This document shows positions 49,501 through 58,700 of a DNA stretch of 64,000 nt, one piece after another (positions within the stretch are counted from its first letter, which is position 1; every line of letters starts with the position of its first letter). The translations under genes and the position numbers were made by a program. The notes below the pieces were generated by a model that had not been told where the DNA came from, did no database searches, and worked only from the letters and a program-made list of their open reading frames with translations. Origin of the DNA: Desmodesmus armatus (taxonomy: Eukaryota > Chlorophyta > Chlorophyceae > Sphaeropleales > Scenedesmaceae); contig VIIQ02000764.1 in NCBI GenBank assembly GCA_007449985.2, positions 1 to 64,000 of the forward strand, in the 5' to 3' direction.

Positions 49501-49746
49501 GCACGGCATCCCCACCCACATGGAAACGCGACTGCTCGACCCACTGTGCAGCACGCGCGACAGTGGGCCCCTCGCCCTTCTCACCTGGAACACGCCTGTG
49601 CCGTCAATGATGTACACGTTGCGGTCAAAGAACAGCGAGACGAGTGCGTTCTTCACCCTGAACATGGCGCACACCAGCCTCAGGATGTTGGCCAGTTCGT
49701 CCTTTGGGGCAAACTCCAGCAGCTCCCCCAATGACACTGCTCCAGC
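41830..49746 (-). CDS. GAF-PAS-TKL (Raf-like) protein kinase, 13 exons (N terminus unresolved)
   Basis: Exons: 49585-49746, 48935-49024, 48410-48717, 47221-47715, 46349-46571, 45541-45960, 45060-45151, 44750-44798, 44102-44397, 43281-43466, 42644-42750, 42340-42448, 41830-42043; all phases close (916 aa). The first three exons form a GAF domain (ERHCVMIVNDV, FYVGAPLVSSSGHRLGTL). The fourth begins a PAS-like segment (PVLLIDTATTGWVVRYANSG). The kinase domain follows: glycine loop GLIASGSYGRVYTGDYYG, VAVKV lysine, HPNII, hinge LVLEYCNKG, catalytic loop VVHGDLSPYNVLLSG, KISDFGLSRPMG, GPE in place of APE, DVYSFGVLLWQML and RPEDRPTF. The catalytic loop has HGD and S where HRD and K are usual for Ser/Thr kinases; the catalytic D and N remain. 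Likely a cytosolic signalling kinase with a ligand- or redox-sensing GAF/PAS input. Confidence 0.88.
42045..42480 (-). repeat. (TGTGC)n and (CTG)n tracts at two kinase acceptors
   Basis: At 42045-42078 degenerate AGCAC units (TGTGC in the transcript) lead into CTATGCAG before the last exon. At 42451-42480 a CAG run (CTG in the transcript) leads into TGTAG before the 42340-42448 exon. Similar tracts precede the exons at 43466 (43497-43525, CTG) and 45151 (45157-45182, TGTGC). Confidence 0.8.
43978..44020 (-). repeat. Copy of the 3' end of the kinase 44102-44397 exon
   Basis: Repeats the segment coding TVETWLVLE and the following GTGAG donor (original ends TAETWLVLE at 44102), with a few substitutions. 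Confidence 0.75.
46655..46723 (-). repeat. Copy of the 5' end of the kinase 46349-46571 exon
   Basis: Repeats TTTAG|GTCTGCTGG and SAGLSDLDGAVSICV of the exon beginning at 46571, about 100 bp upstream of it, with an acceptor-like CACCTTTAG retained. Confidence 0.8.
47796..47998 (-). repeat. Copies of two neighbouring kinase exon ends (GAF exon tail and PAS exon start)
   Basis: 47908-47998 repeats ALR.LQEKH...MALRSI and a GTGAGG donor from the 48410-48717 exon. About 47845-47890 and 47796-47830 repeat PVLFINTATT or its remnant from the start of the 47221-47715 exon. The intron is thus built largely of both neighbours' ends. Confidence 0.8.
48168..48256 (-). repeat. Second copy of the GAF-exon tail
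   Basis: Repeats EALRQLQEKHWYHMASRSIDSIN and the adjoining GTGAGG donor; it lies between the real exon end (48410) and the 47908 copy. Confidence 0.8.
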
Positions 49747-50227
49747 CTGCACGCAAAGCGCAAGCATGAAATGAGGGTTGCATGCGCAAGGGAATGGGGT
49801 TTGCATGAGGCAGCATCGTGGTGTGGGCCACCTGTTGAAGGATGCCGATTTTGAGATTTGAATAGAAATGAAGCGCAAGCCAGCATGGAGGACGCATGCA
49901 CATGGCAGGCTGCTGCAAGAGGCAGGGCTGTCTGTGGTCTCATCAGGAGTGGAAGGGCGTGCCGCGGTAGAGTGACCAGGAACATGTCTAATCATGGCCT
50001 GACTGGCCATGACAGTTGAATCTGCACCACGCTGCTGCTGCTGTTGCCACGCTGCCACTGTTGGCATGCAGCAAAGACCCACTGCAGAGACGTCCGGCCA
50101 CCTCATAGCAACCCCAATCATTGTCTTATTGCGTCCTGAACTGAATGCTTGAGCCCCAGCCACATCCCTGCTGCTGACATGTGTGACACACAGCTGCTGC
50201 TGAACAGTACGCCAGCTGCACACACCT

Positions 50228-51010
50228 TTCAGCCTCACAGCCTGGCAGTGGAGGTCCGCTCATCGAGACATCATACACGGCCCCAGGCTGCGGTGCCATG
50301 CCCAAGCAGCAAGCAAGAGTAGGGTCCAGGCCTCCTTGGGGCCCTGCTGACTGTGCTGGGCCTCCTGCATCCTCGGTGATCGCCCCTGCATGCTGCTGCT
50401 GCTGCTGTGGTTGCTGTTGCTGCTTCGCGGTGCATGTGGCTTGCACAGACGTGTAACCATTCTTTGAGTGGGATCCAACTGCTGTTGGCTTGCTGGGTGC
50501 AAACAGCAGCTCAGCCTGACCAACTTGAGAGGGTGAGCCCTGCACAGTAGTGGGGGAACAGCAGAGCATATCTGGCGGGTCAGCACAGCGCTGGCCACTG
50601 AAACGTGATAAACGCGTACGATACATGAGATCTTGTGCCATGGCTGCACGAGAGGCGACCTGGAAGAGTCGTGAGCCGTGCCTTCTCACCTGGAAGCACG
50701 AGACAGTCTGTCCCATCGCGCAACTCAAATCTACGCATACGTCTGAAAGTTCAACATAACATCCGCAAGAGAGCAGTGTGGACAACACCCGCGTCTCCTG
50801 CGTACGATTTGATGATCCTTGTTTGCGCTCAAGTTGCTCGTGAAACAGAACTGGAACCATGTACCCAGGGGTAAAGCTGCGTTCTAGCGTCCTGGTGAGG
50901 TATGGCACGGAACTGCACAGCCTGTCATGTTTGACTCGCCCATCGGAACAGATATTGGAGGATCCTAGAAAAATCTTATCACCACCACCACCACAACTAC
51001 CCCCTTCCAC
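50228..51010 (-). CDS. Probable N-terminal exon(s) of the GAF-PAS kinase
   Basis: An open frame from an ATG at 51010 to a donor near 50227 (GAAAG|GTGTGT) codes a low-complexity region ending GAVYDVSMSGPPLPGCEAER. The PPLP..EAER pattern is what commonly precedes GAF domains (P.PE.EA.RL), and the kinase GAF domain starts 480 bp downstream on the same strand. The donor phase (2) does not match the next exon (0), so a small exon is missing or the junction is wrong. An internal GTGAGA donor after VSCFQ is also possible. Confidence 0.4.
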
Positions 51011-51474
51011 TCTGCCTTGCTCCCACCTGCCCCCCCCCCCCCCTCCCGCCCTGGTGGTGGAGGACCCCCACCACCCAAGAGCCCCTTGTCTCGTTCAGCA
51101 CTCTTTGTGGTGATGGCAGGATTTTGTCACAGGCAGTCTTGAACAGCTAAAGCATATTGAGGAGAGATGGCGCCATGCAACCGCCCGGTTACAAGACCCC
51201 ACGGGCGTTGAGGATGGAAACAAGCTGCAAGCCATCCTCAGACACATTTACCCACTGTTGCCTTGCACAAACACACTTGTAATTGCAACTCATGTGAATT
51301 CTCATATGTTCTGTGTTCAACACTGAACAACCAGCACACAACAGCGGTGCACGCATGCACCAACCATACGTTGACCAAACAAAGCCGCTTCCGGCAGCCA
51401 TCACTCCATCGCACCACCGCATCACACTATGATGAGCAAGGTGCCGTTGTGTTGCATGCAGCTGCCATGGCCTC

Positions 51475-51640
51475 ACACATACACCTCCACACTGTGCCAG
51501 GAGTTGCTCCCTGCACCCCTGATGTTCCAGATTGTCACACAGATGCTGCCCTCCTCCCTCGGCTGGGGGTTGTAGTGTGCATCCACTGCCCTCACACTCA
51601 GCCTTACCAGCCGCTGCCCCTGCTGCTCCAAACCGGCCAC
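51475..51640 (-). repeat. Downstream copy of the 51748 exon tail
   Basis: Codes LVRLSVRAVDAHYNPQPREE then GSICVTIWNIRGAGSNSWHS and a TGA stop. Compared with the upstream copy it has a 9-nt insertion (CVT) and silent or conservative changes, so both copies stay open. Confidence 0.8.
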
Positions 51641-51747
51641 CCCACTGGTGTCACTAGCAGCCTGGGGTGACCCCCACTGGCAGCAGCACCGGATGCTGTC
51701 ACTGCTGCCACTGCTGCCGTTCAGGCTGCATGCAGCTACCAGATGCC

Positions 51748-52197
51748 TTACACGTACACCTCCACACTATGCCAGGAGTTGGTGCCTGCACCCCTGATGT
51801 TCCAGATGCTGCCCACCTCCCTCGGCTGGCTGTTGTAGTGTGCATCCACTGCCCTCACACTCAGCCGCACCAGCCGCCGCCCCTGCTGGCCAGCCACAGT
51901 ACCAGTGTCACTAGCAGCCTGGTGACCCCCACTAGCAGCAGCACCAGCAGGTGCTCCCCCTGCTGCTGCAGCAGCAGTATGTCCCTCAGACCCCCTAGCA
52001 CCGCTACCACCAAGGGACTGTGGGCCACCGCCATCGCCCTCCTGTCCCTGCTGTGCCGCCTGCTGCTGCTTGTCCTGCTTCTGCTCTACTGCTGCCTGCA
52101 TTCCGGCCTGTTCTTCCTCATCCTCTTCCTGCTGCTGCTGGAAACCTGCCTGACCAACCTGGACGTCTCTGCAACTATCCTTTGTTAATTTAGACAT
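51748..52197 (-). CDS. Terminal exon of an unidentified gene
   Basis: An open frame ends RRLVRLSVRAVDAHYNSQPR..GSIWNIRGAGTNSWHSVEVYV then TAA. The N-terminal half is Q, E, A and G rich. It may start at ATG 52197 (149 aa), but an acceptor-like TAGTTGCAG near 52160 suggests it is the last exon of a longer gene to the right. The conserved-looking C-terminal 45 residues are duplicated at 51475-51640, which argues that it is real coding sequence. I do not recognise the family. Confidence 0.45.
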   Translation of the reverse strand: MSKLTKDSCRDVQVGQAGFQQQQEEDEEEQAGMQAAVEQKQDKQQQAAQQGQEGDGGGPQSLGGSGARGSEGHTAAAAAGGAPAGAAASGGHQAASDTGTVAGQQGRRLVRLSVRAVDAHYNSQPREVGSIWNIRGAGTNSWHSVEVYV

Positions 52198-52627
52198 GAA
52201 ATGAATGTACCAAAAGCCAGGAATGTTCAGCTGGGGCTCACGTGGTGTTGTTGCAACTCAAATGATGTGTGACAGCTGGACTGGCTGAGTCACCTTTTAA
52301 AGGTGCTGATAGCAAAATTGCCACTGAAACTGGTGCCCATAGTGTATCCTGTGGGCTCTTCCTGCGAGCAAACTGTGGCATGCTATCCACTTGTGCAACA
52401 GACAGCCTGGCAAGCACATGTACAGCCAGCCCACAATGTACCGTACATCCCAGGCTGCAGCTCCCACTGACTTTCAGAGTAGATGTGCTCATTCATAGGT
52501 GTGACACTGATAAAAATCCACCCATAACCCAAGCACACATTCGCAGGATACCCAGGCAATGCTTGGCTGTTCCTTAGGGTTCGCAAGAAGCCGGCTGCGG
52601 GTGCACGTGGGAGTCACTGTGCTTCAC

Positions 52628-52722
52628 GGAGGGCTTTGTAGTAGGATCGCAGAGGCTGGAGCTGTCGTGTCTGTCAACTAAAACAAGTGGTTAGTGATGC
52701 ATATGCATGTGCAGCTGAAGCT
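52628..52722 (+). repeat. Dispersed repeat, copy 2 (first copy at 15547-15645)
   Basis: Same orientation as copy 1 and about 37 kb away. Differences are scattered substitutions (AAG/AGG, GAA/GGA, GCC/GTC), so it is an older duplication rather than an assembly echo. Confidence 0.75.
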
Positions 52723-54128
52723 TCGGGGCCCTCAAACCCTTGGCTCACTGTGACACGACGGTGCCTGGCCAGTTGCTGCCCTTCTGCTGGGCTGGATGTT
52801 GCATCAAAGCTCCACTGTGATCATCGGTGCTGGGTCATGCTGGCTGTTCCGCCTGCTGGCCTGGGCTGGGCTGCTGCTGTCAACAACAACACTCTGGCAT
52901 GAGTACTTTGCGCTACAGTTTCGTAGACATGTCTAACTACACAGTTGTCGTATGTATGTCACCCTCATCAGCCTAAAATTTGAATCCACTGCAGCGCAAA
53001 ATCACACGTGAAGGTCTGCCTTCCTGTGGTGCATTCAGTGTGTAATCAGTTACAACACCTACCATCACAAACCTTGATGCATGAGGTCGACCCAGGTCAT
53101 GGTGAGGTTGTCACCACACCCAGGCTGTGCCACTCGATACATGTCAGTGTGACCACCAGTACTGCTACTTCTGTAGATCAGTACCGCCTAAAAGTACTGC
53201 TATTGAAAGTACTGCTAGTGCAAGTTCTGCTAATGCCCCACACCACGGTTGGTACCGTGCAGTACACAGTACAACTCGTGTACAGTACAGCTACAGGTGC
53301 CACTGCTTTAAAACACCAACACACGTCACCGCGCTGGCTCTACAGCGCAGCTTTTGAGCTCACTTCTCAACAACTTCTCGACAACTCTGGATGGAATGAC
53401 CCGGATGGAATGACCCGACCTGAATGATGATGATGGAATGCGGCCGTGTCAATGTATCATGCGTTGTGTTCGCTGTGTGCAGGGCCAGCAAGGGCTGGTC
53501 GCACACACCACTGGCAAAGCCTACCACAAAGAGCAGCACGTCAGTCCTAACAGTCAGTCCTGTCTGAGAGGCCAAATCAATGTGCCACACACGTGCCCCT
53601 TTGCAGGGGCCGACAACCTCGGCGGGCGTACAGCACTCATCACAACACACAATCAATGTACTTGCCACAAAGTCTGTCGCAAACTGGCTAAGCACCTACG
53701 GGGCTGCATCCGTTGCTTATGGAAAGGTGAGAATCTCAAGCCCGTGTGTTCCATGCATGCTCCTTTTTGCAAGGGCTGTCAGGGCTGACAGGGCCGAATG
53801 GCATGGCATCACAAAGAGTGCAGTCACAACGACGCACAAGCCAGGGTCAGGCAATCCTATAGGCAGGTTTACCCTCCACCCCACGATGGCGCAATGCATC
53901 TGTTGCTGCTCAACAGTGACTGCAGTGTGCCTGTATCAACTTTTTCACTCTGCCTGCTCCGTTCTTCTGGTGCAAAGCCACGTCAGAGGGCAAGCCGCAT
54001 GCAACAGCACGCATCCACCACCACACGGCTTCTTTCGGCAAGGCAACTCCATGAAACTGACAAACAGTCGCAATGCAACAAGTAGGTAGTTGGGTAACCT
54101 TCAACGGTTGCCGCGGCCAGCAGTTCCT

Positions 54129-54163
54129 GGAAAGTGTGAGGCTCTTCAGATATCACACTTTCC
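54129..54163. repeat. Perfect 11-bp inverted repeat
   Basis: GGAAAGTGTGA (54129-54139) pairs with TCACACTTTCC (54153-54163) across a 13-nt loop. Confidence 0.7.
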
Positions 54164-54328
54164 ACATCACAACTCCACATCACAACACAACTCGTCACAG
54201 GTCTTGGGGAGATATTACCTCAACTTCCGAAAGCGATGCTGAGCGCTGCTGGAGGGTTGCACGGCTGATGCTGGGCTTGAACTGGTATGGGGGGAGGGGG
54301 GTTTGACCCCGTAGGGAGCCAAGGAGGC

Positions 54329-54790
54329 TCATGGGGCATCGACATCATAGAACGCATCTGAATAGACATCGTAGCACTCATCTGAGAATGCACTGACGAA
54401 CAGATCGGACACGTTGGGGGCCAACCCATCCCCAGCAACACCCATGAGGGTATCAGCTTCCTCAGCTGACAGCCCGTCAGCAAACAAAACCTCCAATGGA
54501 AGGTTGGACCACTGACGCTGGCCACACTCACGCAGAAAGGCACCAACACGATGGGCAGGCTGGTGCATGAAGGACCGCAACTGGGTTGCAGACACATGGC
54601 ATGGGAACTCCATCCACCCACCAAAGTCAGCAAAAAGAGCAGCATGCGAGCGCCTCAAAACATCATAAGCCTCACACTCAGCAATCAATAAAATCCCAAC
54701 TGAAACAAGCAACTGGTAAGGTACTGCATCCACTACTGCCGTCCAACAACTACCCATTGGTACACCCACCACAGCGCCAACAACCAACAT
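54329..54790 (-). CDS. Hypothetical open frame, 153 codons
   Basis: The frame has a protein-like composition (LLVSVGILLIAECEAYDVL, FADFGGWMEFPCHVSATQL, an acidic end DVYSDAFYDVDAP) unlike the low-complexity shadow frames nearby. No domain was recognised and no splice partners were found; it could be a transposon remnant, an exon or chance. Confidence 0.3.
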   Translation of the reverse strand: MLVVGAVVGVPMGSCWTAVVDAVPYQLLVSVGILLIAECEAYDVLRRSHAALFADFGGWMEFPCHVSATQLRSFMHQPAHRVGAFLRECGQRQWSNLPLEVLFADGLSAEEADTLMGVAGDGLAPNVSDLFVSAFSDECYDVYSDAFYDVDAP

Positions 54791-55768
54791 GCATGGTGCT
54801 GCATCCGTAGCCTCAGATGAGACTCAGAGAGGCCCGCGCTGCACCCATTGACTGGAGTGCAGCAAGGCCGGGGAGGTGGAAGGGGTGAGTACCACATGCC
54901 ACTCACTGAGCCGACAACTGCCGCAACCGACAACTATCCCTGGTTATTCCTGAACACTTACAAACACGTACACACACATGGTTGGATCTCATGTGTTGGC
55001 AATCCCCAGGCATCCCATTTCTCTTAGGTCCCCAAGCAAACCCATAAGTTGTCAACACTCCCTCTCAACACTCGCGGGGCCGCAGGAAATGATGCACCCG
55101 CCGATCACCATGTCTTGATGCCACTAGGTAAAGTTGTCAGCCCCGCGCTTGCGCCCTAGGGCATGCAACACTCGCCATATTCACACACAGGCAACAAACC
55201 TCCAACTATGCTGATAAACCGACTGCCAAACCGTCAAAGCGACACTGTTATGCATCCCTACGTCCTATCCCCGGACTGCATGCCATACCAAGCAACACTC
55301 CACAATCCTATCCTGCGAGACGGCAAACTCTACCACCCTGCCCTCCCACCACAATCTTGCCAACGCAACTCAACCACCATCCCATGGTCAAACCCCAACC
55401 GTCACAAAGCTTGCAAAACTACCCTGTACCTCACCACGTCAGCTGCGCAAGCCTTGCTTGCGTGCCGTTCACACCTCAGCTTTCTTGGCATGAAAGGCAC
55501 TCTGCCCAACCCCAGAAGCTGCAAGCAGACACTCTTTGCCGCATTCGAAACGCACGGGAGGAAGCTTTGGGGCAAGGGTCGGCTGCTTGTTGCCCTTTCG
55601 CACTGTCGCAGCCACTCTCATTGTCCCAGTGACCAAGTGCAGGTGCACTTCCTTGGTGCATTTGCAGACAATCGGACAGCTCTGGGGCAGTAGCTTTGCA
55701 GCTGCTGCCATTGCCGTTCGCGTGGTAGCAGCTGGCGGCACTTGTGGTGCTGTTCTGGGCGCCAGCAT

Positions 55769-58700
55769 CTATACTGGTGGTTTGCACATTGGCTGTGACT
55801 GGTTCCTGGGGTCTGTATAGTTGGGGTTGCCAACACACCATGGCACCATCATCTCGTTGTCCTCGTGCTCAACAAGGTGGCTGGGGGTGGGTGGAGGGGG
55901 GGGGGGGGGGGGGGGGCAGGACACAGCAGCGGGAGGAGGGCGGTGTGAGGTTGGTAATAAATTGCAGGATGAGAAAACACTCAGCTGGAGAAAAATACAA
56001 AAGGCAATCATCTCGTTGTCCTCATGTTCAACCAGGTGACTTTGTGTGTTTGCAAGGGAGGAAAGAAAGAGGGGGAGGGGGGAGGCAGACAGCAGAATGG
56101 GATACACACAACTGCCAGTGTCAGCAATTTTGTAGCCTGAGACGCCGATGCACCCGGGCACCATCATCTCGTTGTCTTCGTGTTGTCCTGTGAAAGGGGG
56201 GGGGGGGCATCACGGGATCCAATGAAAGGAGTATTACCAATTTCTATGACATTAGACGTACCAGTAAGCGGAGGGATCAACACAACCGCTACTTAGTGCG
56301 CAAACCTGAATGCAATCGGCGCAGATCATGATGCTGTTTCTTCCGGTACTCTCGCCGCACAGGGCTGAGGAATGATATAGAAGGTCAGATTCTATCAGCT
56401 GGGGCTTACCAGTGCCACACGAAAAGTCCAGGGGCGTGTCCAGTCTTGAAAATGATGCGCGTACGCGTGTAAGGGGGGAACTGCGCGACGTCAACAAATG
56501 CCTTGCAGGGTCCGGTCGGGCAGTTGAGGTTGCGCAACTTGTCCAGCTCAAAGTATGGAGCGGGAATTGCTGTGTTTGTGAAGTCAAGGACGGTACCGTC
56601 TGGCCCTGCTTGTCCCTGGGTAACTTCAGTACGGTCGACAATCTGTATGCGGCAGCGCAAACAGCACATAATGCAAACACAACGTGTTTTCCCTCAGTAA
56701 ATGGTTGTGCCGCATTGACAGCAAGCATGGCGTGTTTGCTCTGATCTCACAAACAACAGAATCTGCACACTGTGTCGCTGGGCGTCGTTGATGTGTTGAT
56801 TAGAGCACATTATTGCTCAAACAAATCCCCAGTGGTGCTAAATTAAATGAAATTGAATTAATTAAAAAAATAAAATTAAATAAAATTAAATTAATTAAAT
56901 GAACGTGCACAGCCCTTCATCACGTACCTGGTAAACAACCTCGTGCAAGTGGATTGGATGGGCTGCAGCAGTTCAGGACAAGACAACAACAACACAAATC
57001 AGTGAAGCCATCAGCTGATGTTGCTGTTGCCGAATGACTGCTGGACAGCTCTATACACAATCAGACCAGCATAAGAGAAACAGGTGTCACCAAGTGCTAG
57101 TACAAATTAAATTTGATTGCATTGATTTGCAAACCTTTTATAAATAATGCTTGTGGCCATTATAATCAGGTACATACAGTCTGCATTGTCTGCATTTATG
57201 ATGATATTCCAGATAAGCCACAATGCGGCAGAGCTCGATACTGTTCACTCACAATCGGGCGTCAAGTTGATGATATCCCACTGTTCCGTGGTCAGCAGTG
57301 GTGATACGATGCGAGGTCGCTCCATCCAAGGCTGTACAACCGCGGTGCCGGTGCCACCAGGCGGGATAGGATCGTTTGTGAGGTCATTGACTGTGCCAAG
57401 CAGCACTGCCTTGACGTCACCTGCAAAGAAACACGCACAAGTGGATGGACAGACAGGCGTGAGATCACGCCCCGCACTGCCATGTACCGAACAGAATTTC
57501 TGACATCTGTCAAGCTCACCGTTCGCACTGTTTTCCTCGATGAGAGCCATCTGCTTGACGGGCCTGCCGAGGGTGGCGACCAGGTCTGCAGGCGCTTCCA
57601 AAGCAAGCGCTGCATCCAAGATGCCTCGGCGCGTGGCATTGAAACCTTCGGCCGGCCTGCTGCTGGTGGCAGTGAAGGTGAACTTCACCAACTGCGGAGG
57701 CACACAAGTACACACAAGTACAAACACACACGTCAGACCACTTTGGTCTTGAAAGCGTTTGTCACAAGGCCTCGTTGGCTAGTACTGTCTGTTGATGGGG
57801 GAGGGTTTGGTGCAGCACGCAAGGTAATGATGAACCCCAGCCGTGTCAGCAGCAGAACTGCAGCACAAAGTGAAGGCTGGCTTTTTGTGACCGTGCCACG
57901 AAGAAGCATAGGAAATTGGTCAACCGGTTCTGCAGTTTGGGTTGATTTGAGGTTCAGGGTTGTTTCCCCAACCGTAGCCATATGCGCACCCCCCCCCCTA
58001 CCTGGGAGGTATGCTCGTTGGTGTCGCCATAGGTGACGCCGTCAAATGGACCCTCAGAGCCAGTGTTGATCATGTAGACAACTTCAGCGGGCTTAACGTC
58101 TGCAGACAACATGCATAAAGCGCACAGCACACACATGAGGTGGAATGGGGCTGCTGTTTAACATTGGCATACTGGGGACAAAGCAGCTGCAGCTGTGCTC
58201 AGTCTACTACAGTCTGAAAGTCTGCTTCTTCCCAGGGACTGGCAATCCTGCAGCATGTGTTTTGCTTTCTGATCAGATTGGGGGGGGGGGGGGGACCCCC
58301 AGACACCCACCCACACCCGCTCATATCCCTTGCCAGCTAGGTCAAGTGCAAGCTGGTACGGTTTATGACATGCCCCCAAAGCCACCTGAGCCGGGGATGG
58401 TGCTGAGGTCTTACCAATCATCCCCTGGTTTGATGGTCACAATCGTGCTGTGTCTTTTGTGGTGACTAAAGGACCCTACCTGACATGTCTATAATGATGT
58501 CAAGACGCTCGGCCTGTCCCAGTGTAACCTTGTCGAAAGGACCCTGCAAATCAGACACAACGCCTCTGTTGACAAATTTGCATGCGTGTGGCAGCACAGT
58601 ATGGGGAGGGCTTGGTCTCGACTCTGCCGTTGGTGAACCATTAGTGCACATTCATGTCTCCATTGCTTAGTTTGATTTGGCTTGACTCTGAATGGGAACC

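Larger units (their letters stand above)
52198..55768. other. Gene-poor stretch between two minus-strand genes
   Basis: Contains the dispersed repeat at 52628-52722, AGTACTGCTA-type simple repeats near 53150-53290, a small hairpin at 54129-54163 and an open frame at 54329-54790. No other supported exon. The 54.8-55.7 kb part is C/A-rich on the plus strand with a 176-codon open frame of no recognisable identity. Confidence 0.4.

Noticed and set aside
55163..55693. 176-codon plus-strand frame next to the oxidase 3' end
   Set aside because: No recognisable motif, compositional bias matching the local C/A-rich strand, and no supporting splice or start context.
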